Positions 24,242 to 34,796 are shown, counted from the stretch's first letter. The stretch is 64,000 nt of DNA from Actinosynnema pretiosum (GCF_024171695.1 NZ_JAMTCF010000008.1:30564-94563); one strand, 5' to 3'. Program-made: numbers and translations. The notes: generated by a model from the sequence alone, not told the origin.

Positions 24242-25870
24242 ATGGGGCCCGTGGGTTTCCTCGATGCGAACGGTCTCGCCTACCGGCTCCCCGACGGGCG
24301 GGAGCTGTTCCGCGACGTCTCGTTCAAGGTCGCCGCGAATTCCGTGGTGGCGGTGGTCGGCGCCAACGGCGTCGGCAAGTCGACGCTCCTCAAGATCATC
24401 TCCGGGGACCTGTCCCCGGCCGCCGGCTCGGTGCGGGTGCAGGGCGGGTTGGGGGTGATGCCCCAGTTCGTCGGGTCCGTGCGGGACGAGAGCAGCGTGC
24501 GCGACCTGCTGCTCTCCGCGTCCCCGGCCGCGCTGCGCACCGCCGCCGCCGAGCTGGACGCCGTCGAGCTGGCCCTCATGGAGGCCGACGACGAGCCGAC
24601 CCAGATGCGCTACGCCTCCGCGCTCGTCGCCTACGGCGAGGCGGGCGGCTACGAGGCCGAGGTGCTGTGGGACGTGGTCACCGTCGCCGCGCTCGGCGTG
24701 CCGTTCGAGCGGGCCCGGTTCCGCGAGGTCAGGACGCTGTCCGGCGGCGAGCAGAAGCGGCTCGTGCTGGAGGCGCTGCTGCGCGGGCCCGAGCAGGTGC
24801 TGCTGCTCGACGAGCCGGACAACTACCTGGACGTGCCGGGCAAGCGGTGGCTGGAGCAGCGGCTGGTGGAGACCGGCAAGTCGGTGCTGCTGGTCAGCCA
24901 CGACCGGGAGCTGCTCGCCGAGGCCGCGACGCACGTGGTCACCGTCGAGGCGCACGGCGCGTGGGTGCACACCGGCTCGTTCGGCACCTGGCACGAGGCG
25001 CGCGCCGCCCGGATCGAGCGGCTCGCCGAGGAGTGGAAGCGCTGGGAGGACGAGCACGACCGGCTCAAGGAGCTGGTGCGCACCCTCCAGGTGCAGGCCA
25101 CGATCAGCGAGGTGATGGCCGCCAAGTACCGGGCCATGCAGACCAGGCTGCGCAGGTTCGAGGAGGGCGGGACGCCGCCGGAGATGCCGGTGCAGGAGCG
25201 GGTCGCGCCCAGGCTGCGCGGCGGGCGCACCGCCGTGCGCGCGGTGACCTGCGAGGCGCTGGAGCTGACCGGGCTGATGAAGGCCTTCGACACCGAGGTG
25301 TTCTTCGGCGACCGGGTCGCGGTGCTCGGCTCCAACGGGTCCGGCAAGAGCCACTTCCTGCGGCTGCTGGCGGGCGGCGACGTCGCCCACACCGGCTCGC
25401 TGCGGCTCGGGTCGCGGGTCGTGCCAGGGCTGTTCGCGCAGACCCACCAGCACCCGGAGTGGCTCGGCCGCACGCTCGTGGACGTGCTGTGGCACGGCGA
25501 GGGCGACCGCAAGGGCCTCGACCGGGGCGCGGCGATGTCGGTGCTCAGCCGGTACGGGCTGTCCGAGCGCGGCGACCAGCTGTTCGACAACCTGTCCGGC
25601 GGGCAGCAGGCGCGGTTCCAGGTCCTGCTGCTGGAGCTGTCCGGGGCGACGCTGCTGCTGCTCGACGAGCCGACCGACAACCTGGACCTGAACTCGGCCG
25701 AGGCGTTGCAGCAGGCGCTGGAGGAGTTCACCGGCACGGTCGTGGCGGTCACCCACGACCGGTGGTTCGCCCGCTCGTTCGACCGGTTCCTGCTGTTCCG
25801 GTCGGACGGCGAGGTGGTCGAGGTGGACGAGCCGGTGTGGGACGAGCAGCGGGTGAAGCGGGCGCGCTGA
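24242..25870 (+). CDS. ABC-F family ATP-binding protein
   Basis: 542 aa soluble protein with two ABC domains and no membrane segment. Domain 1 (residues about 8-225): Walker A VGANGVGKST, signature LSGGEQKR, Walker B LLLDEPDNYLD. Domain 2 (about 330-535): Walker A LGSNGSGKSH, signature LSGGQQAR, Walker B LLLDEPTDNLDL. The linker (residues about 250-310) is highly charged and coiled-coil-like, as in translation-associated ABC-F proteins. These act on the ribosome, as in EttA or antibiotic-resistance ARE types; no specific drug can be inferred. A GTG nine bases further in is an alternative start. Confidence 0.92.
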   Translation: MGPVGFLDANGLAYRLPDGRELFRDVSFKVAANSVVAVVGANGVGKSTLLKIISGDLSPAAGSVRVQGGLGVMPQFVGSVRDESSVRDLLLSASPAALRTAAAELDAVELALMEADDEPTQMRYASALVAYGEAGGYEAEVLWDVVTVAALGVPFERARFREVRTLSGGEQKRLVLEALLRGPEQVLLLDEPDNYLDVPGKRWLEQRLVETGKSVLLVSHDRELLAEAATHVVTVEAHGAWVHTGSFGTWHEARAARIERLAEEWKRWEDEHDRLKELVRTLQVQATISEVMAAKYRAMQTRLRRFEEGGTPPEMPVQERVAPRLRGGRTAVRAVTCEALELTGLMKAFDTEVFFGDRVAVLGSNGSGKSHFLRLLAGGDVAHTGSLRLGSRVVPGLFAQTHQHPEWLGRTLVDVLWHGEGDRKGLDRGAAMSVLSRYGLSERGDQLFDNLSGGQQARFQVLLLELSGATLLLLDEPTDNLDLNSAEALQQALEEFTGTVVAVTHDRWFARSFDRFLLFRSDGEVVEVDEPVWDEQRVKRAR

Positions 25871-25876
25871 GGCGCG

Positions 25877-25907
25877 GCGGCGCCGGGTCGCGGTGACCCG
25901 GCGCCGC
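25877..25907. terminator. Bidirectional hairpin between convergent genes
   Basis: Perfect 13-base stem (GCGGCGCCGGGTC at 25877-25889, complement at 25895-25907) with a 5-base loop, filling the 42-base gap between the ABC-F and SGNH hydrolase stop codons. Confidence 0.8.
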
Positions 25908-25912
25908 AGGCG

Positions 25913-26794
25913 TCAGCCCGCCGGGAGCAGCGCGGCCCGCAGCGCTGCCGCGTAGGCCTGCTGACCGGCGCGGTTCGGGTGGTAGGAGCGGTTGACCGGC
26001 AGGGAGACGCCGTTGACCCACGGCGAGCCGCCGCAGACGCCGTGCCCCCGGAAGGCCGGGCGCACGTCCACGAACGAGAACCCGGCGGCCTTGGCGCGGG
26101 CGGCGGTGGTCGCGACGATCAGGTCGGTCGCCCGGTTCACCGCCGCGCGCCTGGCCGCCGACGGCCCGAGCAGGCAGAAGCCCTCCTCGAACAGCCTCGG
26201 GTAGCCGACCACCGCGACCGGCGCGGGGGTGCGGGCCCTGACCGCCGCGTAGGCCGCGTCCAGCCGGGCGGGCAGCTCGGCGCGGATGAACTGCTCGGCC
26301 GCCGCGACCCTGCGGGCGCAGGACGAGTCGGTGCCGGTGGTGCAGGTGGTCATCACCTCGGTGAACCCGGCGTCGTTGCCGCCCACGGTCAGGGTCACCG
26401 AGGACGTCTCGGAGTTCACGCCCGCCGCGACCTGCCGCGCGACGTCGGCGGTCGACGCGCCCGTGCAGGCCTGGAACGACAGCGACGAGTTCAGCCGCGC
26501 CGCCCACAGCACCGGGTGCGCGGCCTGGCTGCGCCTGCACGCGCCGGACTCGGACCCCGCGCCGAGGCCCGACGCGAACGAGTCGCCGAGCGCCAGGTGC
26601 TCGGGGCGGATGCGGGCCCCGGCGACCGGGTCACCGGAGACCTCCGCGACCACCGGGGCGGAGTCCTCGGTGAGCGCGGAGCCGGTGGCCACCTGGGGCT
26701 CTGCTGCTTGCGCTTCCGCGGGCGAGGCGAGCGCTGTGGAAACCGATGCGAGGGGCACGAGCGCGGCGATCAGCGCTGCCGCCAGGATCTTCAT
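25913..26794 (-). CDS. Secreted SGNH/GDSL-type hydrolase
   Basis: 293 aa exported esterase/lipase. Residues 1-23 form a signal peptide (LAAALIAALVPLASVSTALA). Conserved blocks: block I ALGDSFASGLGAG (catalytic Ser), block II Gly in ACTGASTADV, block III TVGGNDAGF (Asn), and block V SYHPNRAGQQAYA with the Asp-less Ser-x-x-His variant in which His is present. Six cysteines fit the three-disulfide secreted GDSL lipases of Streptomyces. Ends 5 bases after the shared terminator stem. Confidence 0.92.
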   Translation of the reverse strand: MKILAAALIAALVPLASVSTALASPAEAQAAEPQVATGSALTEDSAPVVAEVSGDPVAGARIRPEHLALGDSFASGLGAGSESGACRRSQAAHPVLWAARLNSSLSFQACTGASTADVARQVAAGVNSETSSVTLTVGGNDAGFTEVMTTCTTGTDSSCARRVAAAEQFIRAELPARLDAAYAAVRARTPAPVAVVGYPRLFEEGFCLLGPSAARRAAVNRATDLIVATTAARAKAAGFSFVDVRPAFRGHGVCGGSPWVNGVSLPVNRSYHPNRAGQQAYAAALRAALLPAG

Positions 26795-26843
26795 GCACCG
26801 GACCTACCACCGCGCCCGCCCGCCGCCGCAGCCCGTTAACCCG

Positions 26844-27881
26844 TCAGAAGGTGACGCACACCGGAACGGGCGTCGGCCAGGTGCCGGTGGGCACGGGGAG
26901 TCCGGCCCCGTCCAGCTCGAAGGTCGCCACCGTGTTCGAGTTCTGGTTCGAGGCGAACAGCAGCGCCCCGGTCGGGTCGAACGCCAGGTGCCTCGGGTAC
27001 GCGCCCCACGCGGGGACCAGCGCGCTCAGCTCCAGGCCCGCGCCGTCGTCGAGCACCTGGAACACCGCGATGCTGTCGTGGCCCCGGTTCGACACGTAGA
27101 CGTGCCGCCCGTCCGGGGACACCAGGATCTCCGCCGGGTAGTTCTCGCCGCCCTCGGGCAGCTCCTCGCGCAGCGTGCTCAGCACCGCGCCCGGCGTGAG
27201 CACGCCGTCGGCGTACGACGCGACCGTGACCGTCGAGTCCAGCTCGTTCGCGACGTACGCGAACCGCCCGCCGGGGTGGAACGCCAGGTGCCGGGGGCCC
27301 GCCCCGGCGTGCGTGCGCGCGGTGGCGACGTGCTCCAGCCTCCCGCCGACCAGGCGGTAGGTGAGCACCGAGTCCGCGCCCAGGTCCACCGCCAGCACGA
27401 ACCGGCCGGTCGGGTCCACGACCACCTGGTGCGCGTGCGGGCCCTCCTGCCGGTCCCGGTTCGGGCCCGAGCCCTCGTGCCGCACCAGGTCGGTGCGCTC
27501 GCCGAGCGAGCCGTCCGGCAGCACCGGGTGCGCCGAGACGCTGCCGGAGGTGTAGTTGGCGGCCAGCAGGTGCCCCTCGTGCAGCACCAGGTGGCACGGG
27601 TCGGCCCCGCCGGTCGACCGCCGGTTCAGCACGACCGGCACGCCGTCCGCGCCGATCGCCAGCGCGGTCACGGCCCCGTCCTCCTGCTCGTTGACCGCGT
27701 ACAACCGGTCGCCCGCGCGGACCAGGAAGGACGGGTTCGGCACGTCGGCGACCACCCCGGTGTGGGTGAGCACGCCCTTCGCGCGGTCGTAGGCGGCCAG
27801 GCCGATGCCCTCGCCGCCGCCCTCCCAGGTCGTGTAGGTGCCCAGGAACACCGCAGCGCTCCCGGTACCGGTCTCGGTCAT
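26844..27881 (-). CDS. Lactonase family beta-propeller protein (6-phosphogluconolactonase-like)
   Basis: 345 aa seven-bladed propeller of the PF10282 lactonase family; members hydrolyse 6-phosphogluconolactone or related lactones. Repeating blade motifs are visible: GPHAHQVVVDPTGRFVLAVDLGAD, GPRHLAFHPGGRFAYVANELDSTV, AEILVSPDGRHVYVSNRGHDSI, YPRHLAFDPTGALLFASNQNSNTV. The ATG at 27881 is preferred over a longer frame with a basic non-conserved extension. No signal peptide. Divergent from rocD with about 240 bases between. Confidence 0.88.
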   Translation of the reverse strand: MTETGTGSAAVFLGTYTTWEGGGEGIGLAAYDRAKGVLTHTGVVADVPNPSFLVRAGDRLYAVNEQEDGAVTALAIGADGVPVVLNRRSTGGADPCHLVLHEGHLLAANYTSGSVSAHPVLPDGSLGERTDLVRHEGSGPNRDRQEGPHAHQVVVDPTGRFVLAVDLGADSVLTYRLVGGRLEHVATARTHAGAGPRHLAFHPGGRFAYVANELDSTVTVASYADGVLTPGAVLSTLREELPEGGENYPAEILVSPDGRHVYVSNRGHDSIAVFQVLDDGAGLELSALVPAWGAYPRHLAFDPTGALLFASNQNSNTVATFELDGAGLPVPTGTWPTPVPVCVTF

Positions 27882-28122
27882 CAGCAACCCCGTTCCTCGG
27901 TTCCAGCGGGACCGGCGCGGCGCGTCCGCGACCGGCGCGGCCCCGAACGGCGCAGTACCCGTCCGCCCCACCGCCGAATCCTAGGTGCGCCACCCGTCCG
28001 GCCGGTGCGCCGACACCGTGTGCAACGGATCGCCGGGAAATCGCCCGATTGCGCAATGAACGCACCGGAAGCGCAATACCTGACGGCTGAAAACGCCACC
28101 ACATGACCTCTAGCCTGAAGAC

Positions 28123-29352
<1,230 letters not shown>

Positions 29353-29472
29353 GGCCCCGCGAGCGTCCCGGTAGGACGGTTCGTCCGACTCGGGTGCTTT
29401 GTCCCCCAGCGATTCCGGGGAAGTTGGGCAATCCGGGGCGATCACCGCCCCCGTGCGCGCATCATCGTCCGC

Positions 29473-30858
29473 ATGGGTGAGCGCAAGCGGGCGTTGGCGG
29501 CCGAGGCGCTCGGTCGGTGGACCGAGCCGGACGAGGTGCGGGCGCGTGGCCGCGAGCTGCGCGCCACCACCGGGCCCGAGGCGCACCGGGAGGCCGTCCT
29601 GGCCGCCGACCGACCCTCCGTCGTGGACTACGTGACCGCCACGAACGAGGGACGCCTGCCGCACCTCGTCCCGCTGCGCGTCCAGCGGATGCTGGTCTCC
29701 CCGTTCGCCTTCTTCCGGGGCAGCGCGGGCCTGATGGCGGGCGACCTGGCCGCCGGGCCCCGCAGCGGGCCGACCGCGCAGCTGTGCGGCGACGCGCACG
29801 CGGCCAACTTCGGGCTGTACGGCACGCCCGAGGGCAAGATCGTCATGGACGTCAACGACTTCGACGAGACCCTCCCCGGCCCGTGGGAGTGGGACCTCAA
29901 GCGGCTCGCCACCTCGCTGGTGCTCGCCGGGCGCGAGGGCGGGGTGTCCGAGAAGGGCTGCCGCAGCGCCGCGGAGGACGCCGCGCGCGCCTACCGGGGC
30001 GCCGTCCGGCACCTCGCCGCCCTGCCGTTCCTGGAGTCCTGGAGCGCGCTCGGCGACGAGTCCGTGCTGTCCAGGGCCAAGGCCGACGACCTGGGCGAGG
30101 AGTTCGCCAAGGCCGCCGCCAAGGCCCGCCGCAACACCAGCGCCAGGGTCGCCGCCAAGTGGACCACCCGCGCGGACGGGCACTGGCGGTTCGTCACCGA
30201 CCCGCCCGTGCTCGACCGGGTCGCCGAGGACACCGCGCAGGCCGTCGTGGACGCGCTGCCGTCCTACGTGGACACCCTGCGCGAGTCCCGCTACAACCTG
30301 ATCATGCGCTACGGCGTGTCCGACGTGGCCTTCCGCGTCGTCGGCACCGGCAGCGTCGGGCTGCGCAGCTACCTGGTCCTGATGCACGGCAACGCCGACG
30401 AGGCCCTCGTGCTCCAGGTCAAGGAGGCCAGGCCGTCCGCGCTCGCCCCGTTCCTCGGCCTGCCGCCCGCCAAGCACGAGGGCAAGCGGATCGTGCACGG
30501 CGCCCGGCTCGTGCAGGCCGAGACCGACATCCTGCTCGGCTGGACCACCGTGCAGGGGCGGCCGTTCATCGTCCGGCAGTTCCGCAACCGCAAGGGCGAG
30601 ATCGACCCGACCCTGCTCAAGCGCGGCGAGCTGGAGGACTACGGCCGGTTCGCGGGCGCCCTGCTCGCCCGCGCGCACAGCCGCTCCCTGGACCCCCGGC
30701 TGCTCGACGGCTACTTCACCGGCGCGGGGGAGGAGTTCGACGAGGCCTTCGCCGGTCACGCCGTCGACTACGCGGACCGCACCCGTGCGGACCACGCGGA
30801 GTTCGTCCGGGCGGTCCAATCGGGCGTGTTCCCCTCCCTCGGCGTGGAACACGGGTAA
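29473..30858 (+). CDS. DUF2252 family protein
   Basis: 461 aa cytoplasmic protein of the DUF2252 family, which has a kinase-like fold related to aminoglycoside phosphotransferases. Visible motifs: FFRGSAGLMAGDLA, CGDAHAANFGLYGTPEGKIVMDVNDFDETLPGPWEWDLKRLA (kinase-like catalytic and metal loops), VVGTGSVGLRSYLVLM, LQVKEARPSALAPFL. Substrate unknown. A phosphatase gene begins 29 bases downstream, on the same strand. Confidence 0.9.
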   Translation: MGERKRALAAEALGRWTEPDEVRARGRELRATTGPEAHREAVLAADRPSVVDYVTATNEGRLPHLVPLRVQRMLVSPFAFFRGSAGLMAGDLAAGPRSGPTAQLCGDAHAANFGLYGTPEGKIVMDVNDFDETLPGPWEWDLKRLATSLVLAGREGGVSEKGCRSAAEDAARAYRGAVRHLAALPFLESWSALGDESVLSRAKADDLGEEFAKAAAKARRNTSARVAAKWTTRADGHWRFVTDPPVLDRVAEDTAQAVVDALPSYVDTLRESRYNLIMRYGVSDVAFRVVGTGSVGLRSYLVLMHGNADEALVLQVKEARPSALAPFLGLPPAKHEGKRIVHGARLVQAETDILLGWTTVQGRPFIVRQFRNRKGEIDPTLLKRGELEDYGRFAGALLARAHSRSLDPRLLDGYFTGAGEEFDEAFAGHAVDYADRTRADHAEFVRAVQSGVFPSLGVEHG

Positions 30859-30887
30859 CGGGCACCCCGCGCGGGTACGTTGCCGGC

Positions 30888-31592
30888 GTGACGGACTTCT
30901 CGTGGGTCGGGCTCATCAGGCACGCCGAGAGCACAGGGAACGTGGCCAGGGAGGTCGCCGAGTCGAGCGCCCTCCACTTCATCGACATCGACGAGCGCGA
31001 CGTGGACGTCCCGCTGTCGCAGGAGGGCGAGCGCCAGGGCGCCGCCCTCGCCGCGCACTTCGCCGCCCTCCCGGCGGGCGAGCTGCCGGACGTCGTGGTC
31101 GCCTCCCCGTGCCGCCGGGCGCTGCACACCGCCATGCTCGCCCTGCCCGACCACCCCGACGCGCTCGTGGACGAGCGGCTGCGCGACCGCGAGCTCGGCG
31201 CGCTCGACCTGCTGACCCGGCGCGGCCTCGCCCACCGCTACCCGGACGAGCTGGCCCGCAAGCGCAGGCTCGGCAAGTTCTACTACCGGCCGCCGGGCGG
31301 CGAGTCCTGGGCGGACGTCGCGCTGCGGCTGCGGTCCCTGCTCGGCGACCTGGAGCGGCAGCACGGCGGCAAGCGGGTGCTGCTCGTCGCGCACGAGGTG
31401 ACCGCGCTGCTGCTGCGCTACCTCCTGGAGGGCGTGCCCGAGCCGGAGCTGCTGGAGTACGCGCGCACCACCGTCGTGCCGAACGCCTCGCTGACCGCGT
31501 GGGAGCAGGTCGGCGACGGCTACCTGCTGCGCGTCGCGCACACCACCGAGCACCTGGGCGACCTCGACCCGCTGGCGGTCGGCGGGCTGTGA
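30888..31592 (+). CDS. Histidine phosphatase family protein
   Basis: 234 aa phosphoglycerate-mutase-like phosphatase. Catalytic His in IRHAESTGN near the N-terminus, Arg in SPCRRALHTA, acid/base Glu in DERLRDRELGALD, second His in LLVAHEVTALLLR. The GTG at 30888 starts 8 residues before the IRHAES motif. Substrate unknown; the close spacing to the DUF2252 gene suggests a shared transcript. Confidence 0.9.
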   Translation: MTDFSWVGLIRHAESTGNVAREVAESSALHFIDIDERDVDVPLSQEGERQGAALAAHFAALPAGELPDVVVASPCRRALHTAMLALPDHPDALVDERLRDRELGALDLLTRRGLAHRYPDELARKRRLGKFYYRPPGGESWADVALRLRSLLGDLERQHGGKRVLLVAHEVTALLLRYLLEGVPEPELLEYARTTVVPNASLTAWEQVGDGYLLRVAHTTEHLGDLDPLAVGGL

Positions 31593-31652
31593 GGCCGCCG
31601 GGTCGCCCGCAGGGCTACTCGTTGGCGCGCCCCCGCGACCGCCGTCGATGAT

Positions 31653-32453
31653 GTGCCGGTGAACTCGCCAACCGGGCTGCGCACCGTCGCGGCCACCCGA
31701 TACGTCACGCCCTTCCGGGAGGGCGGTTCCCTGCCGGGGCTCGTCGAGGCCGACGACCTCGGCATGTACGTGCTGAAGTTCCGGGGCGCGGGCCAGGGCG
31801 TCAAGGTGCTCGTCGCCGAGATCGTCGTCGGCGAGCTGGCCCGCCGCCTCGGCTTCCGCGTCCCGGAGATCGTCCTGGTCGAGCTGGACCCGGAGCTGGC
31901 CCGCTCCGAGCCCGACCAGGAGGTGCAGGAGCTGCTGCGCGCCAGCGGCGGCCTCAACGTCGGGCTCGACTACCTGCCCGGCTCGTTCGACTACAACCCC
32001 GTCGTGCGCGCCCCGGAGACCGCCGAGGCCACCCGGCTGCTCTGGCTCGACGGCCTGGTCCTCAACGTCGACCGGAGCTGGCGCAACCCGAACACCCTGC
32101 TGTGGCACCGGAAGCTGTGGCTGATCGACCACGGCGCCGCCCTCTACCCGCACCACTCGTGGCGCGCCGACCGGTTCCCGGCCGACCGCTACCGGTTCGA
32201 CGCGGCCGACCACCTGATGCTGCCGTTCGCGGGCGCGCTGTCCGAAGTGGACGGCGAGCTGTCCGCCGCGATCACCCCCGAGCTGCTGGACGAGGTGCTC
32301 GCGCTGGTGCCCGACCGGTGGTTGGAGGACGACGAGCAGTTCCCCGGAGCCGACCGGGTCCGCTCGGCCTACCGGGACTTCCTCACCGCGCGGCTGCGCG
32401 CGCCCAGGACGTGGGTCGACGAGCTGGAGGCCGCCCGTGCCGCACGTGTTTGA
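31653..32453 (+). CDS. HipA-like kinase family protein
   Basis: 266 aa protein of the short HipA-related kinase family. The segments GMYVLKFRGAGQGVKVLVAEIVVGELARRLGFRVPEI (P-loop-like and catalytic Lys region), WLDGLVLNVDRSWRNPN (HRD-like catalytic loop with Asp and Asn) and LWLIDHGAALYPHH (metal Asp in DHG) define the kinase core. Unlike HipA toxins there is no HipB antitoxin beside it; instead the next gene encodes DUF3037, overlapping by 17 bases, a conserved pairing in many bacteria. GTG at 31653 or 31659. Confidence 0.87.
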   Translation: MPVNSPTGLRTVAATRYVTPFREGGSLPGLVEADDLGMYVLKFRGAGQGVKVLVAEIVVGELARRLGFRVPEIVLVELDPELARSEPDQEVQELLRASGGLNVGLDYLPGSFDYNPVVRAPETAEATRLLWLDGLVLNVDRSWRNPNTLLWHRKLWLIDHGAALYPHHSWRADRFPADRYRFDAADHLMLPFAGALSEVDGELSAAITPELLDEVLALVPDRWLEDDEQFPGADRVRSAYRDFLTARLRAPRTWVDELEAARAARV

Positions 32454-32838
32454 GTACGCGCTGCTGCGCGCCGTCCCCCGGCAGGAGCGCGGCGAGTTCG
32501 CCAACGTCGGGGTGCTGCTCTACAGCGCCCCGCTCGGGTTCCTCGGCGCGCGGGTGCACGTGGACGAGGCGCGCCTGCTCGCCCTCGACCCGCACCTGGA
32601 CGTGGAGCTGCTGCGCGACAGCCTCGCCCACCTCGGCCTGTCCTGCACCGGCGACCGCGCGGCCGGACCGGTCTCCCGCACCACCGCAGGGCAGCGCTTC
32701 CGCTGGTTGACCGCGCCGCGCAGCACCATCGTCCAGGCCTCGCCCACCCACACCGGGCTCACCGAGGACCCCGAGGCGGAGCTGGAGCGGTTGCTGGAGG
32801 CGCTGGTGCTGCCACCCCGTCCGCTGGGCGACCACTAG
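32437..32838 (+). CDS. DUF3037 family protein
   Basis: 133 aa. The start HVFEYALLRAVPRQERGEFANVGVLLYSA is the DUF3037 hallmark. Function unknown, but the family is repeatedly encoded directly after HipA-like kinases, and here its GTG lies inside the kinase gene (17-base overlap). It is a likely partner or substrate of that kinase. Confidence 0.88.
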   Translation: MPHVFEYALLRAVPRQERGEFANVGVLLYSAPLGFLGARVHVDEARLLALDPHLDVELLRDSLAHLGLSCTGDRAAGPVSRTTAGQRFRWLTAPRSTIVQASPTHTGLTEDPEAELERLLEALVLPPRPLGDH

Positions 32839-32917
32839 GGTTCCCTGGCAACCTGCGGGCCCGCGCCGCGTCTACCGGTGTGAGGCACCTAGAGCCCAGA
32901 CGGATCGGGGAATCGAC

Positions 32918-33928
32918 ATGAGTGCTGGCCATCACGGGCACCAGCAGAGCCCTGGTTACCGCCAGGCGCCGGTGAGGCGGAGGCGGCGGCCGGGGCGGGT
33001 CATCGGGTTCGTCCTGGTGGCGCTGCTGCTCGCCGTGGTCGGGATGTGGGTGTACGTCGACACCTCGCTCAGCCGCAGCGACGCGCTGCCCGACTACGAG
33101 GGGCGGCCCGCCGACACGCCGGGCACGAACTGGCTGCTGGTCGGGTCCGACGCGCGCGACGACCTCTCGGACGAGCAGAAGGCGAACCTCGCCACCGGTG
33201 ACGCCGCGGGCAGGCGCACGGACACCATCATGCTGCTGCACATCCCCGAGGGCTCGGGGAAGTCGACCCTGGTGAGCATCCCGCGCGACTCGTACGTCGA
33301 CATCCCGGACAACGGCAAGAACAAGGTCAACGCGGCGTTCGCGTTCGGCGGCGGGCCGCTGCTGGCGCGCACCGTCGAGGGCGCGACCGGTGTTCGGATC
33401 GACCACTACATGGAGGTCGGGTTCGGCGGGTTCGCGAACGTGGTCGACGCGGTCGGCGGCGTGGAGATGTGCCTCGACGAGCCGCTGAAGGACCCGCTGG
33501 CCGGGCTGGACCTGCCCGCCGGGTGCCAGGAGCTGGAGGGCTCGCAGGCGCTGGGCTTCGTGCGCACCCGCGCGTTCGCCACCGCCGACCTGCAGCGCGT
33601 GCAGAACCAGCGCGCGTTCCTGTCCGCGCTCGCGGACAAGGCCACCAGCGCGGGCACCCTGCTCAACCCGTTCCGCTCGATCCCGCTGGTGTTCGCGGCG
33701 ACCGACTCGGTGTCGGTCGGCGACGGCGACCACCTGCACCACCTCGCGGCGATGGCGATGGGCATGAGCGGCGGCGTGGACAACGTGACGGTGCCGGTCG
33801 GCTCGACGCCGACGCTGCCGGGCGTGGGGTCGGTCGTGCAGTGGGACCGGGAGAACGCGCTGCGGCTGTTCGGGGCGCTGGAGAAGGACGAGGCCGTTCC
33901 GGCCGACCTGCTCCAGCAGCCGAAGTAG
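32918..33928 (+). CDS. LytR-CpsA-Psr (LCP) family protein
   Basis: 336 aa membrane-anchored enzyme that transfers lipid-linked glycopolymers (arabinogalactan or teichoic-acid-like) to peptidoglycan. Basic cytoplasmic N-terminus, one membrane span (VIGFVLVALLLAVVGMWVYV), then an extracellular LCP domain: NWLLVGSDAR, RRTDTIMLLHIP with the pyrophosphate-binding Arg/Asp, LVSIPRDSYVDIP, NKVNAAFAFGG, and GFVRTRAFATADLQRVQNQRAFL. No C-terminal LytR_C domain. The ATG is preceded by a GGGG-containing purine tract. Confidence 0.93.
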   Translation: MSAGHHGHQQSPGYRQAPVRRRRRPGRVIGFVLVALLLAVVGMWVYVDTSLSRSDALPDYEGRPADTPGTNWLLVGSDARDDLSDEQKANLATGDAAGRRTDTIMLLHIPEGSGKSTLVSIPRDSYVDIPDNGKNKVNAAFAFGGGPLLARTVEGATGVRIDHYMEVGFGGFANVVDAVGGVEMCLDEPLKDPLAGLDLPAGCQELEGSQALGFVRTRAFATADLQRVQNQRAFLSALADKATSAGTLLNPFRSIPLVFAATDSVSVGDGDHLHHLAAMAMGMSGGVDNVTVPVGSTPTLPGVGSVVQWDRENALRLFGALEKDEAVPADLLQQPK

Positions 33929-33981
33929 CGGCGGGCTCGCGCGGTCCTGCGCGGGCGCGGTCCCGATGAGCGCGTGAACGC

Positions 33982-34017
33982 GGAACGGCGCCGGGGAGGA
34001 GTCCCCGGCGCCGTTCC
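33982..34017. terminator. Hairpin terminator after the LCP gene
   Basis: Sixteen-base perfect stem (33982-33997 with 34002-34017) and a 4-base loop, followed by TGTTCT. It separates the LCP gene from the small minus-strand gene at 34077. Confidence 0.85.
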
Positions 34018-34076
34018 TGTTCTCCGGCCCTCGGCTCGTGCGCCGCGGGCCCGGAGCGCGTCTTCCGCCGCGCGGG

Positions 34077-34292
34077 TCAGGCCCGCTCGGCCACCTTCTT
34101 CGCGTCGGCGGACCGCTTGCCCGTGGTCTCCGCGGCGGGGCGCTCGGCGACGGCCGTCGCCGCGCTCGCACCGTCGGAGCCGGCTATCCGCTTCGCTGAC
34201 CCGGTTTCGTACAGGGATGAGACCAGGGCGGATGCCTCGACGATGTCCTCGAACTCGCGGACCAGGTCGTCGAAGATCGGCGTGAGTGACAC
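34077..34292 (-). CDS. Small hypothetical protein, 71 aa
   Basis: Begins at a GTG preceded by GGGGGTT; the N-terminal half (SLTPIFDDLVREFEDIVEASALVSSLYETGSAKRI) looks like an amphipathic helix and the rest is Ala/Lys/Glu-rich and probably disordered. No signal peptide. A longer upstream extension to 34427 has unlikely composition and is not included. Family not recognised. Confidence 0.6.
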   Translation of the reverse strand: MSLTPIFDDLVREFEDIVEASALVSSLYETGSAKRIAGSDGASAATAVAERPAAETTGKRSADAKKVAERA

Positions 34293-34796
34293 TTGGTAAC
34301 CCCCAATTAACCGGTTCGTCCCCCGATCGGACCAAGGGAGCGTACTCGTCCTTACCCCCCTTCCGTCCCCCTTACGCGCGCCGTCGCGATCTTTTTCACT
34401 GGGAACCCACACGGGGGACCGCATCACTGCGGGTTGCGGCGGTCGTCACACGCTGTTCGGGAATGCGGGGTGACCAGCGGCGGTGAACGGGGCCTGTGAG
34501 TGATCCCACTCGCGATTACCGCGTGTTGCGGTGAAGCGCGTTTCGTCGCTCGGTGGAGTCGCCTTTCCCACAGTGGTCCCACGCCCCGTGCGGGAGCCTA
34601 TGAAGATCAACTTTTGTGGGCCCGTTCTTGTGGGATTGTTCAACGATCTTTGCGCTGGTCAGCGGCGGTGAACGGCGGGTGAACACGAGAAGGGCGATCC
34701 GATGCGGTCGTCCATTATCAGATCAGTCTTAACGGATGGCCAACGGGGGGTGTCCTAAAGCTTTCAAAATTTGATCAACTTCGTAAAGTTGACCGC
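34293..34796. other. 504-base intergenic region of lower GC upstream of the PAP2 gene
   Basis: No convincing gene on either strand; composition is visibly less GC-rich than the flanks. It contains a 15-base direct repeat AGCGGCGGTGAACGG (34476-34490 and 34661-34675), and an inverted repeat at its right edge described separately. It could hold promoters, an operator or a small RNA. Confidence 0.5.
34775..34792. promoter_or_regulatory. Inverted repeat at the PAP2 start (possible operator)
   Basis: Perfect 7-base inverted repeat TCAACTT-CGTA-AAGTTGA ending four bases before the ATG of the PAP2 gene. The position would block translation initiation or, if the mRNA is leaderless, transcription. 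A MarR-type or similar dimeric repressor is plausible. Confidence 0.5.
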
